NCBI RefSeq assembly: GCF_001005085.2
Contig: NZ_LBMU02000022.1
Location: 98,331-162,330 of the forward strand
Direction of reading: 5' to 3'
Origin: Streptomyces humi
GTDB taxonomy: Bacteria > Actinomycetota > Actinomycetes > Streptomycetales > Streptomycetaceae
DNA length: 64,000 nucleotides
Shown here: one piece after another, positions 16,974 through 25,202 of the stretch
Position numbering within the stretch: position 1 is the first letter of the stretch
Layout of the letters: each line of letters begins with the position of its first letter
Notes under the pieces: generated by a model
What the model saw: only the letters and a program-made list of their open reading frames with translations
The model's database searches: none
What the model was told of the DNA's origin: nothing
Program-made: the position numbers and the translations under genes

Positions 16974-19900
16974 ATGATCCGGCGCGGCACCGGCCGGCGA
17001 GGCGGAACCACCGACCGCAGCGCGGTTACCCGCCTGACGGTCACGCGCGCCCGTGAGCACGTCCACCTGGTCCACACCGGCGGCACCCCGCCGCAGCGGC
17101 TCGCCGAGATCGCCGACTGGCTCGGACCCGCCCGCCCCGACGAGGCCGTGGTCCTGGTCGGGGCCGCCCTCGGCACCGACGGCGTCGAGGGTTTGTGCGA
17201 ACGACTCGCCCCCGTACTCGGGGAGTTCAAGGACGAAGAGGTACGGCTGCTGCGGCTGGTGATGTCGGCGGGAGCCGACGAGGCCGACGGCCGCCCTTCC
17301 ACGGCCCGGCTCCTCTGCGAGCGCTGGGCACTCGACGTGCTGGCCACCGCCGGGCCCGCCGTCGTAGTCCCGGACGGCACCCTCTTCTCACCCGACCTGC
17401 CCGACGCCCCCGGCGGCTGGTGGCACTTCTCCGTGGGCGACGTGCCGCGGCCCGTGGGCAGCCGGCTGCCGATCCCCGACTGGGAGTCCGCACTGGAACG
17501 GCTGGACCTGGACGCGGTTCCCGACCACGTCGTCGAGCCGGTGCCCGCAGGCCTGATGATCCGTCCGACCGGTACGCCCTCCGCCGCCGTGCACACCCTG
17601 CCGTACGCCGTCCCGCCCGACCCGGACCGGCCGCACCTGCTCGTCGACGCGCCGGGTGTGTCCGCCGCGGGGCTGGCGACGGTCATCGCCGCGCTGCCGG
17701 GACGCGTGCGCAAGGACATCCGGCTGCTCTCCCTGGACGGGCGCTCCCTGCTGGAGACCGGGCAGGAGGTGGCGGACCTGCTGGGCACCGACGTGCACGT
17801 GGCCAACGGCGTTCCGGTGGTGGTCGAAGGCGGGGAGGCGGGTGACGGAGCGGCGGGCGACGGCGCGGAGGGCACGGCCTCGACGGAGCTGTACCTGGTC
17901 GACGGCGAGGGCACGCCGGCCTGGCGGCCGTTCGCGGAGACACTCACCTGCGCGCCGGCGACGGACGGGCGGAGGCAGGGCACGCGGGTCACCTCGTGGC
18001 GTGCCCCCGCCGCCCTGCTCGAGGGCACGGAGCACGATGCGCTGCCGTTCGGCCGGACCTGGAAGGTGGCCGTCACCCCCGCGGGGCTGTGGGCCGGGCC
18101 GCGCAGCGGGGAGCCGCCGCTCGTCGCCGCGACCCGCACGGCCGGTGCGGACACCGTCGCGATCGAACTCGGGACGCCGCGCCGCGCCCTCGACGACGCG
18201 CTCTGGCCGAGCCTGGACCGCCTGTTCGGGGAGCTGGAACCCGAGGTGCGGGAGCGGGCCGTGGTCCACGTCCACGGAGTTCTCGGCCGCAACGGCATGG
18301 AGAACCTGCGACGGCTCACGGTCCGTCACGACTTCTCCCTCATGCCGCAGTCGAGGGAGGAGGCGGAGACGGAGGAAGGTGCGCCGGCCTCGGCTGTCAC
18401 GGCTGTCGCTGCTACCACGGCTGCCTCGGTTGTCACGGCTGCCTCGGCTATCGCGGCTGTCGGCGCCGAGGTGTCGGCGGAGGGCGAGGTGTCGGCCGTG
18501 GGCGAGACGGGCGTGCGGTCGGTGTCGTCGTCCGGCGCCGAGGCCTTCCCGTCCCTGGGGCGGACGCCTGCGGTGGAGGAGCGGGAGCAGGTGCCCGGGG
18601 CCGCCCCGCGGGCCGCCGGACGGGCGTTCACCGAGCGCGAGGCGGTGGACGGGACGGCGAGGGACGCACGGGAACTGCCCACGCGTACCGGCACTTCGGA
18701 ACCGGCTGCGACGAGCGCGCCGTCCCCGACCACTGCTGCCGCGCCGACCCCGTCCCCGACCACTGCTAGCGCGCCGACCCCGTCCCCGAGCATTGCTGTT
18801 GAGCCGGGGCCGTCCTCGTCGGCTGTCGGTGCTTCGGCTTCGGCGACCGTCGTGGAGCGGGCTTCCGCGCGGCCGGAGGAGCAGACGGCGCCGACGTCCC
18901 TCGGCCGCCCCGCCCCGGCCTCGTCCACCGCCCCGTCCTCCGCCCCGAACTCGGCCTCGTCCACCGCCCCAGCCTCTGCCCCGAACTCGGCCTCGTCCAC
19001 CGCCCCGTCCTCCGCCCCGAACTCGGCCTCGTCCACCGCCCCGTCCTCTGCCTCGGCCTCCGCCCCGAACGCGGCCTCTTCCTCTGCCCCGGGCTCGCCT
19101 GCGGCGGTGGCGGTGACGGGGGGCGCGTTCCTCTCGGCGCCCGTGCAGGAAGTCCCCGTGGCGCCGTCGGCCGTGGTCGGTGCTTCGGCTCGGGCGGACA
19201 CTCCGGCCGTGCCGGCCTCGACCGCCTCGTCGGCGACGAAGGAACCGACCGGGAGCGCCGGTGCACCCGCAGCGCGGGCCGGTCGGGGCGACGGTCCCGA
19301 CCACGAGAAGCTGCGCGCTCATCTCGGCCCCTTCTGGAAGCAGCACCGTGCGGCGGTCGCGCAGATCACGGAACGCCTGTTCGCGGCGAACCCGCCCGCG
19401 CAGTCCGAAGTCACGATCGCGGAACTGGTGGCCGTCCACGTCTACATGACGGCAGTGGACGACGGGCAGCTGCGGGCCGCCCTCGCGCAGGGCGACGACC
19501 AGAGCCGGACGCTGCTGAGCTGCCTGCGGTCCGGCATGCGCCGGCTGCCCTCCTACCGAGGCGCCACGTCGAGCACGGCCGCCGAACTCGTCTCGCGCGT
19601 CACCCCGGAGGCGGTGGGCGAGGAGTGGACGGGGACCCTGCCGGTCCGCGCGGTCTCCGTGGGACGTACGTACCCGGGCCCGGCCACCGACCACGTGCTC
19701 ATCTGGTCGGTCACCGGCCGTCGTACCGGCACCCGCCCCGGCGACGACGGCCAGGACATCCTCTTCACCCGGGAGTCCAGGTTCCGGGTCCTCGGCGTCA
19801 CCCGGCACGGCGCGGCCACTGTCGGGCTCCTCCAGGAGCTGCCGCAGCAGGCGCACGCCTCCTCCCCGCAGCTGGACGCGGCCCTCCTCGAGCGGCTGCG

Positions 19901-20000
19901 GGCCGTGCTCGACCTGCCCGCCGCCGAGCCCGGACGAGATGCCGGTCCACCGCCGGCACAGCGCTCCGGACCGGTGCCCTTCCCGAACCCGGAGGCCTAG
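16974..20000 (+). CDS. ESX-linked large protein with degenerate ADP-ribosyltransferase-like C-terminus
   Basis: This 1008-residue protein has an N-terminal alpha/beta region (to about 460) with two similar-looking parts, VHLVHTGGTPPQRLAEIADW and LLVDAPGVSAAGLATVIAAL. A long Ala/Ser/Pro/Thr linker follows (about 465-770) with repeats such as ASSTAPSSAPNS. The C-terminus resembles the mono-ADP-ribosyltransferase fold. It has YRG with Arg862, AVSVG where the Ser-Thr-Ser strand would be, and DDGQDILFTRESRFRVLGV where the E-x-E loop normally precedes L-F-x-x-x-x-x-F-x-V. The two glutamates are replaced by Gln/Asp, so activity is doubtful. The ATG at 16,974 has GAGGAG six bases upstream. It is the first gene of a rightward trio. 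The fold call is inference from motif spacing. Confidence 0.6.
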   Translation: MIRRGTGRRGGTTDRSAVTRLTVTRAREHVHLVHTGGTPPQRLAEIADWLGPARPDEAVVLVGAALGTDGVEGLCERLAPVLGEFKDEEVRLLRLVMSAGADEADGRPSTARLLCERWALDVLATAGPAVVVPDGTLFSPDLPDAPGGWWHFSVGDVPRPVGSRLPIPDWESALERLDLDAVPDHVVEPVPAGLMIRPTGTPSAAVHTLPYAVPPDPDRPHLLVDAPGVSAAGLATVIAALPGRVRKDIRLLSLDGRSLLETGQEVADLLGTDVHVANGVPVVVEGGEAGDGAAGDGAEGTASTELYLVDGEGTPAWRPFAETLTCAPATDGRRQGTRVTSWRAPAALLEGTEHDALPFGRTWKVAVTPAGLWAGPRSGEPPLVAATRTAGADTVAIELGTPRRALDDALWPSLDRLFGELEPEVRERAVVHVHGVLGRNGMENLRRLTVRHDFSLMPQSREEAETEEGAPASAVTAVAATTAASVVTAASAIAAVGAEVSAEGEVSAVGETGVRSVSSSGAEAFPSLGRTPAVEEREQVPGAAPRAAGRAFTEREAVDGTARDARELPTRTGTSEPAATSAPSPTTAAAPTPSPTTASAPTPSPSIAVEPGPSSSAVGASASATVVERASARPEEQTAPTSLGRPAPASSTAPSSAPNSASSTAPASAPNSASSTAPSSAPNSASSTAPSSASASAPNAASSSAPGSPAAVAVTGGAFLSAPVQEVPVAPSAVVGASARADTPAVPASTASSATKEPTGSAGAPAARAGRGDGPDHEKLRAHLGPFWKQHRAAVAQITERLFAANPPAQSEVTIAELVAVHVYMTAVDDGQLRAALAQGDDQSRTLLSCLRSGMRRLPSYRGATSSTAAELVSRVTPEAVGEEWTGTLPVRAVSVGRTYPGPATDHVLIWSVTGRRTGTRPGDDGQDILFTRESRFRVLGVTRHGAATVGLLQELPQQAHASSPQLDAALLERLRAVLDLPAAEPGRDAGPPPAQRSGPVPFPNPEA

Positions 20001-20078
20001 CCCCCGGCCCTCCGGACAACACAGCCGGCAGTCAGTCCCCACCAGCCCCACACCCAGCGTCCCGCCCCGAGGAGCGTC

Positions 20079-21752
20079 ATGTCCCCCAGAACGCCGAGGC
20101 CCACCGCCGAACCGATCGCCACCACCGGCACCGCCCACGCCGGCCGGCGCGTGCGCCGCGCCGCGGCGCTGCCCATGCCCGACGGCGCGAGCATGACGCC
20201 CCTCGCCCCGGCGGATCCGCTCGGCGCCGGGAACGACGAGAGCACGCTCCGGTCCCTCTCCTCGGTCCTGGCCGCCTCCCGCACCGTCCCGAGCGAGCCG
20301 GAGTCCGACCCGGCCGCCTGGCGTCCGCGCGGCAGGGACGAGGCCGGCCAGGAGCCCGCCGCCGGTGCCGAGGGCGCGGCAGCCCCGGCGGGCCCGCCGC
20401 AGCGCCGTTCGGGGTCCGGCCGGCTGACCTCCAAGGTCGCGGAACGGCCCTTCCTGGTCGCCGCCGCCGTGGCGGGCGCGGTCGTGGTCGCCACCCCGTT
20501 CCTGACGTCCAACGCCAAGGACCACACGACGACGTACGAGGGTCTCGGCAAGGCGGACCCGGTGGCGGTGGAGGGCGGCGGCGCCCCCGACCGGCACCCG
20601 GACGCCTACCCCAGCGAGATGCCCCTCCAGGACTCCGCCACCGGCGGTGAGACGACGTCCGCCGACAACCTGCTGGACCCGGACGCCGGGGCCTGGCACG
20701 GTGCCGGGGGCGCCGCCGCGGCCGGTGACACCGGGACGGCGTCCGACTCGGCGCAGGTGCCAGGCGTGCTGGCCGCGGACGGTTCCGGCTCCGGCGCCGA
20801 CACCCCCGCCCCGGGTACGGCGGTGGCGGCAGCGGACACGGCGGGCCACCCGACGGCCGCCGCGGCCGCGAAGGGCGCCACCGCGAAGGAGGCCGACGCG
20901 CCCGGGCCCGCCGCCGCGAGCACCAAGACCACGGACCCGACCGACGCCGCCAAGACGCCCGCCAAGACGCCCGTCAAGACGCCCGCCAAGACGCCCGTGA
21001 AGACGACGGTCATGGCCGCCGCCAAGCCCACCACCCCCACCACCACGAAGTCCGACACGACCACCGACACCGCCCCGGTCGCGGCGCGGGCGGCCTCGAC
21101 GGCGGCCACCGGTGCCGCCACGACGACCAAGCCCACGGCGGCCGGTGAGGCGCTGACGCCGGTGGACGGCGACGCCTCCGCCCCGTCGTCCGCAGACAGC
21201 ACACGGGCGAGCTCTTCCTCGGCGACGGACACCACCGCGACGGACACCACCGCGACGGACACGAAGGCGGCCGACACCACCGCGACGGACACGAAGACGA
21301 CGGACACGAAGGCGACGGACACGAAGGCGGCCGGCGGCACCGCCGCGGCGGTCGGTGCCTCGGCCGGTTCCGCTGCCGCCTCCGACCAGACCACGAAGGC
21401 GGACCCGGCCCCGCAGTGGAGCACCAAGGTCTTCACCTCCGCCTTCACCCTGCGCTCCGGGGAGTCCGTGAACTCCGACCGGATGCGGATCACCATGCGC
21501 GCGAGCGGTGACCTCGTCATCTCCGACGAGAACGGCACCGTCCGCTGGTCCTCCCACACCACCGGGGAGAACAACTACGCCACCTTCAAGGCCGACGGCG
21601 AACTCGTCGTCCGGTCCGCCTACCAGCAGACCCTGTGGTCCTCCCGGACCGGCGGCCACAGCGGCGCCGAGCTGGTCATCCAGAACGACGGCAACGTCAC
21701 GATCCTGAGCTCCGGCGATCAGACCCTCTGGGCCGCCGGCACCCAGCACTGA
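20079..21752 (+). CDS. Membrane-anchored bulb-type (B) lectin protein
   Basis: This 557-residue protein has a cytoplasmic segment of about 120 residues and one transmembrane helix at about 124-142 (FLVAAAVAGAVVVATPFL). A long Ala/Thr/Asp/Lys-rich stalk follows, with tandem KTPAKTPVKT and TATDTKA units. The C-terminal domain (about 450-557) has the bulb-type mannose-binding lectin pattern: LRSGESVNSDRMRITMRASG, DLVISDENGTVRWSS and LVIQNDGNVTIL. The lectin should face outward and bind cell-wall or surface glycans. The ATG follows GAGGAG. It lies 78 bases after the preceding gene and 36 before the beta-helix/AAA gene, so all three are probably one operon. The stalk repeats suggest length variation between strains. 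Confidence 0.8.
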   Translation: MSPRTPRPTAEPIATTGTAHAGRRVRRAAALPMPDGASMTPLAPADPLGAGNDESTLRSLSSVLAASRTVPSEPESDPAAWRPRGRDEAGQEPAAGAEGAAAPAGPPQRRSGSGRLTSKVAERPFLVAAAVAGAVVVATPFLTSNAKDHTTTYEGLGKADPVAVEGGGAPDRHPDAYPSEMPLQDSATGGETTSADNLLDPDAGAWHGAGGAAAAGDTGTASDSAQVPGVLAADGSGSGADTPAPGTAVAAADTAGHPTAAAAAKGATAKEADAPGPAAASTKTTDPTDAAKTPAKTPVKTPAKTPVKTTVMAAAKPTTPTTTKSDTTTDTAPVAARAASTAATGAATTTKPTAAGEALTPVDGDASAPSSADSTRASSSSATDTTATDTTATDTKAADTTATDTKTTDTKATDTKAAGGTAAAVGASAGSAAASDQTTKADPAPQWSTKVFTSAFTLRSGESVNSDRMRITMRASGDLVISDENGTVRWSSHTTGENNYATFKADGELVVRSAYQQTLWSSRTGGHSGAELVIQNDGNVTILSSGDQTLWAAGTQH

Positions 21753-21788
21753 GCCCACCGCGAACACCGCGAACACGAAGGAGCAGGC

Positions 21789-24700
21789 GTGGCCCGCCAT
21801 CTGATCACCGTCGGCCAGGAGAACGGGTGCGACCACACCACCATCGGCGCGGCACTCGCCCACGCCCGGCCGGGAGCCGTCATCAGCGTCCGGCCGGGCA
21901 GCTACCGGGAGACCCTGGTGGTGAACAACCGGGTGACCATCGTCGCCGACGGCCCGCGCGGCAGTGTGGAGATCGCCCCCGACAAGGGCGCCGCCGTCAC
22001 ACTCGCCGCCGACGCCGTGATGCTGACCGACCTGGTGCTGCGCGGCGGTGAGGGCGAACTGCCGGTCATCGACGCGGTGCGCGGACAGGTCGCCCTGGAC
22101 GGCTGCGAGGTGCTCGGCGCGGGCTGGACGGCCCTGCTCAGCCGCGGCAGCGGATCCCTCGCCGTGCGGTCCTGCCGGATCACCAACCCCGTCGGCGCGG
22201 GCGTGGTGGAGGCCGGCACCACCGGCAGTGTCATCGAGGACTGCCTGATCGAGAACCTGGGCACCTCCGCGGTGGTGATCAGCGAGCAGGGCCGCGCCGA
22301 CGTGCGCAACTGCCGTATCCGGGACGCGCGCGGCAACGGCGTGCTGGCCAACGGACAGTCCCGGGGCGTCGTGGAGGACTGCGAGATCACCGCCGTGGAG
22401 AAGCCGGGGCTCGCACTGGAGGGCGGCACGTCACTGCGGGTGGTGCGCACGACACTGCGCGACTGCTCGGTGGGCGTGCACCTCGCCAGCTCCGCGCGCA
22501 CCGAGCTGTCCCACGTACAGGTGTACGACTCCGCCAGTCACGGCTTCGTGGTCGCGGACCGCTCCGACCCGCAGCTGTCCTACTGCGAGACCTCCCGCAC
22601 CCGCGGCAGCGGCCTGTACGTCACCGGCCGTTCCCGCGGCTACTTCGTGAACTGCGCCTTCGACGCGGCCGGCGAGGCCGCCGTGCACGTCGACGACTCC
22701 AGCACCCCGTCCCTGACCGGGACCCGGGTGACGAACAGCAAGGCCGTGGGCGTGCTGCTGGACGGCGAGTCCGCCGCCGAGTTCGACCAACTGGACGTCG
22801 TACGGGCCGGCGGGCACGGTGTGTCGCTGTCCGCCGGGGCCAACCCGCTGCTGCGCCGGGCCCGGATCACGGAGGCGCGCGGCGCGGGCCTGCTGGTCGC
22901 CGGGAACGGCCGCGGCCGGTTCGAGGACTGCGAGGTCGGCGACTGCGCCGGGCACGCGCTGCGCGTCGAGGGCGGCGGCAACCCGCACATGGGGACCTCC
23001 GCGCTGCGCGGCGCGGGCAGGTCCGGGGTGTGCGTCGGCGGCAACGGCCGTGTCACGCTGCGCGACTGCGAGATCTCCGGCTGCTCCGCCTCGGGCGCCG
23101 CCGTCGAGGAGGACGGCGACCTGACCCTCGTACGCACCCGGGTGCTGGGCAGCGGCGGTCACGGTGCGCTGGTCGGCTCGGGCGGCCGGGCGGCACTGAA
23201 GTCCTGCGAGTTCAGCGGGAACGCCGGTGACGGCATCCGGATCGACACCGACCGGTCCGTCGAGGTCACCGACTGCACCGTACGCTCCAACCGCGGCGCC
23301 GGCATCAAACGCGCCCCGTCCCGGGGCGAGTTCACGCTCTCCGGTCTCACCAGTGTCGACAACAAGTCGCCGGACGAGGGCACCGACCCGGCCGCCGATC
23401 CGGTCGTTCCCGACAGCGCCGCGGCCGGCGGCCCCGGCGGCACGGAGGGCGGGGCGTCGGAGAACGCCCTGGTCGCGGAGTTGAACGGGCTGGTCGGCCT
23501 CGCCAACGTCAAGGAACAGGTCAGCATGCTCGTCAGCCTGGGCAAGCTCGCCCAGCGGCGGGCCCAACTGGGCATCCCCGCCCCGCCGATGAGCCGACAC
23601 CTGGTGTTCGCGGGGCCGCCCGGCACCGGCAAGACCACGGTGGCCCGGCTCTACGGCGGCATCCTGGCGAGCCTCGGGATGCTGTCGTCCGGCCACATCG
23701 TGGAGGTGGCCCGCGCCGACCTGGTCGCCCAGGTGATCGGCGGCACCGCGATCAAGACCACCGAGGTCTTCGAACAGGCCCTGGGCGGTGTGCTGTTCAT
23801 CGACGAGGCGTACACGCTGCTGTCGGACAGCAAGGGCTCCAGCGTCGACTTCGGCCAGGAGGCCATCGACACCCTGGTGAAGCTGATCGAGGACCACCGT
23901 GACGACACCGTCGTGATCGTCGCGGGCTACCCGAAGGAGATGGAGGACCTCCTCGCCGCCAACCCCGGCCTGGCCTCCCGGTTCACCCGGACCATCGAGT
24001 TCGAGAACTACTCGGTGGACGAGCTCGTCACCATCGCCGAGTCCATGTGCGCGGGCCACCGCTACGTACTGGACCCGCTCACCAGGCAGGCGCTGGGCCT
24101 GCGGTTCGGCCGGATGCGGCGGGACGCCACCTTCGGCAACGGCCGGGCCGCCCGCCAGGTGTTCGAGGAGATGGTCGACCGGCAGTCGCTGCGGCTGGCC
24201 ACCCTGCCCGAGGCCAGCGAGGCGGACCTGATGCTGATGCTGCCCGAGGACGTCGGCGCCGACCTCGCCGAGGAACTGCGCACGGAGGCCAAGGAGAAGG
24301 CGCCCGGCGAGTCCGACGTGCTGGCCCGGCTGCGGGCCATGACCGGCCTCGGGGCGGTCAAGCGCGAGGTCGGCGGCATCGTGAACCTCCTCACCAACTA
24401 CCAGCAGCGTGCCGCGCTCGGACTGCCGACGCCCTCGGTCAGCCACCACGCGGTGTTCTCCGGGCCGCCCGGCACCGGCAAGACCACCGTGGCCCGGCTC
24501 TACGCCGACCTGCTGAAGTCCTTCGGCGTGCTGGGCCAGGGGCAGCTCGTCGAGGTGGCCAGGGCCGACCTGGTCGGCCGCTACATCGGCCACACCGCGC
24601 AGCTGACCACGGAGAAGTTCGAGGAGGCCGTCGGCGGTGTGCTGTTCATCGACGAGGCGTACACGCTGACCCCGGAGAACTCGCCGCAGGACTTCGGCCG

Positions 24701-25139
24701 GGAGGCGGTGGACACCCTGCTGAAACTGATGGAGGACCGCCGTGACGAGGTCGTGGTGATCGTCGCCGGCTATCCCGCGGAGATGGACCGGTTCCTGGAG
24801 TCCAACCCCGGCCTCGCCTCCCGGTTCTCCCGGCACGTCACCTTCGAGGACTACTCGACCGGTGAACTGCTGTCCATCATGGAGGAGCAGGCGACGACGG
24901 CGGGATACGTGTGCGCGCCGCCGACGGTGGAGGCGCTGCGTGTCCACCTCGACTCGCTGCCGCGCACCAGGAGCTTCGGCAACGCGCGTCTCGCCCGCCA
25001 GCTGCTGGAGACCATGATGACCCGCCAGGCGGGCCGGCTGGCCTCGCTGCCCGCCCCGGACCTGGAGGCCCTCACCACCCTCCGCCCCGAGGACCTGCCC
25101 GAAGCGGCGCTCGCCACCCAGCCGGGCCTGAGCGTCTGA
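21789..25139 (+). CDS. Beta-helix protein fused to tandem EccA/CbxX-type AAA ATPases
   Basis: This 1116-residue protein has residues 1 to about 520 as a right-handed parallel beta-helix of many roughly 23-residue turns (patterns such as VRNCRIRDARGNGV and VEDCEITAVEKPGL). Two CbxX/CfxQ-type AAA domains follow. Their P-loops, GPPGTGKTT, lie at about 607 and 893, each followed by the Walker B GGVLFIDEAYTL and an AGYPxEM motif. Mycobacterial EccA has one such AAA domain after a TPR-like domain. Here the N-terminal part is a beta-helix and the AAA is duplicated. The start is GTG at 21,789, with AAGGAG upstream. It is probably a cytosolic chaperone-like ATPase for ESX substrates; the role is inferred from family and location. 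Confidence 0.85.
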   Translation: MARHLITVGQENGCDHTTIGAALAHARPGAVISVRPGSYRETLVVNNRVTIVADGPRGSVEIAPDKGAAVTLAADAVMLTDLVLRGGEGELPVIDAVRGQVALDGCEVLGAGWTALLSRGSGSLAVRSCRITNPVGAGVVEAGTTGSVIEDCLIENLGTSAVVISEQGRADVRNCRIRDARGNGVLANGQSRGVVEDCEITAVEKPGLALEGGTSLRVVRTTLRDCSVGVHLASSARTELSHVQVYDSASHGFVVADRSDPQLSYCETSRTRGSGLYVTGRSRGYFVNCAFDAAGEAAVHVDDSSTPSLTGTRVTNSKAVGVLLDGESAAEFDQLDVVRAGGHGVSLSAGANPLLRRARITEARGAGLLVAGNGRGRFEDCEVGDCAGHALRVEGGGNPHMGTSALRGAGRSGVCVGGNGRVTLRDCEISGCSASGAAVEEDGDLTLVRTRVLGSGGHGALVGSGGRAALKSCEFSGNAGDGIRIDTDRSVEVTDCTVRSNRGAGIKRAPSRGEFTLSGLTSVDNKSPDEGTDPAADPVVPDSAAAGGPGGTEGGASENALVAELNGLVGLANVKEQVSMLVSLGKLAQRRAQLGIPAPPMSRHLVFAGPPGTGKTTVARLYGGILASLGMLSSGHIVEVARADLVAQVIGGTAIKTTEVFEQALGGVLFIDEAYTLLSDSKGSSVDFGQEAIDTLVKLIEDHRDDTVVIVAGYPKEMEDLLAANPGLASRFTRTIEFENYSVDELVTIAESMCAGHRYVLDPLTRQALGLRFGRMRRDATFGNGRAARQVFEEMVDRQSLRLATLPEASEADLMLMLPEDVGADLAEELRTEAKEKAPGESDVLARLRAMTGLGAVKREVGGIVNLLTNYQQRAALGLPTPSVSHHAVFSGPPGTGKTTVARLYADLLKSFGVLGQGQLVEVARADLVGRYIGHTAQLTTEKFEEAVGGVLFIDEAYTLTPENSPQDFGREAVDTLLKLMEDRRDEVVVIVAGYPAEMDRFLESNPGLASRFSRHVTFEDYSTGELLSIMEEQATTAGYVCAPPTVEALRVHLDSLPRTRSFGNARLARQLLETMMTRQAGRLASLPAPDLEALTTLRPEDLPEAALATQPGLSV

Positions 25140-25151
25140 CCACGGGGGCGA

Positions 25152-25192
25152 GGCCGCGCCGCTACGGGCCCCGACCGGCCCGCGGCGCGGCC
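25152..25192. terminator. Bidirectional hairpin at the right end of the ESX locus
   Basis: GGCCGCGCCGC at 25,152-25,162 pairs perfectly with GCGGCGCGGCC at 25,182-25,192. It lies between the convergent AAA gene and the regulator at 25,203, and marks the end of the ESX block. Confidence 0.7.
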
Positions 25193-25202
25193 CGCGTCTT
25201 CC

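Noticed and set aside
17388..21863. A 1491-codon minus-strand frame over the accessory ESX genes.
   Set aside because: It is Arg/Gly-rich with no ribosome binding site at its start, and it overlaps three real genes on the other strand.
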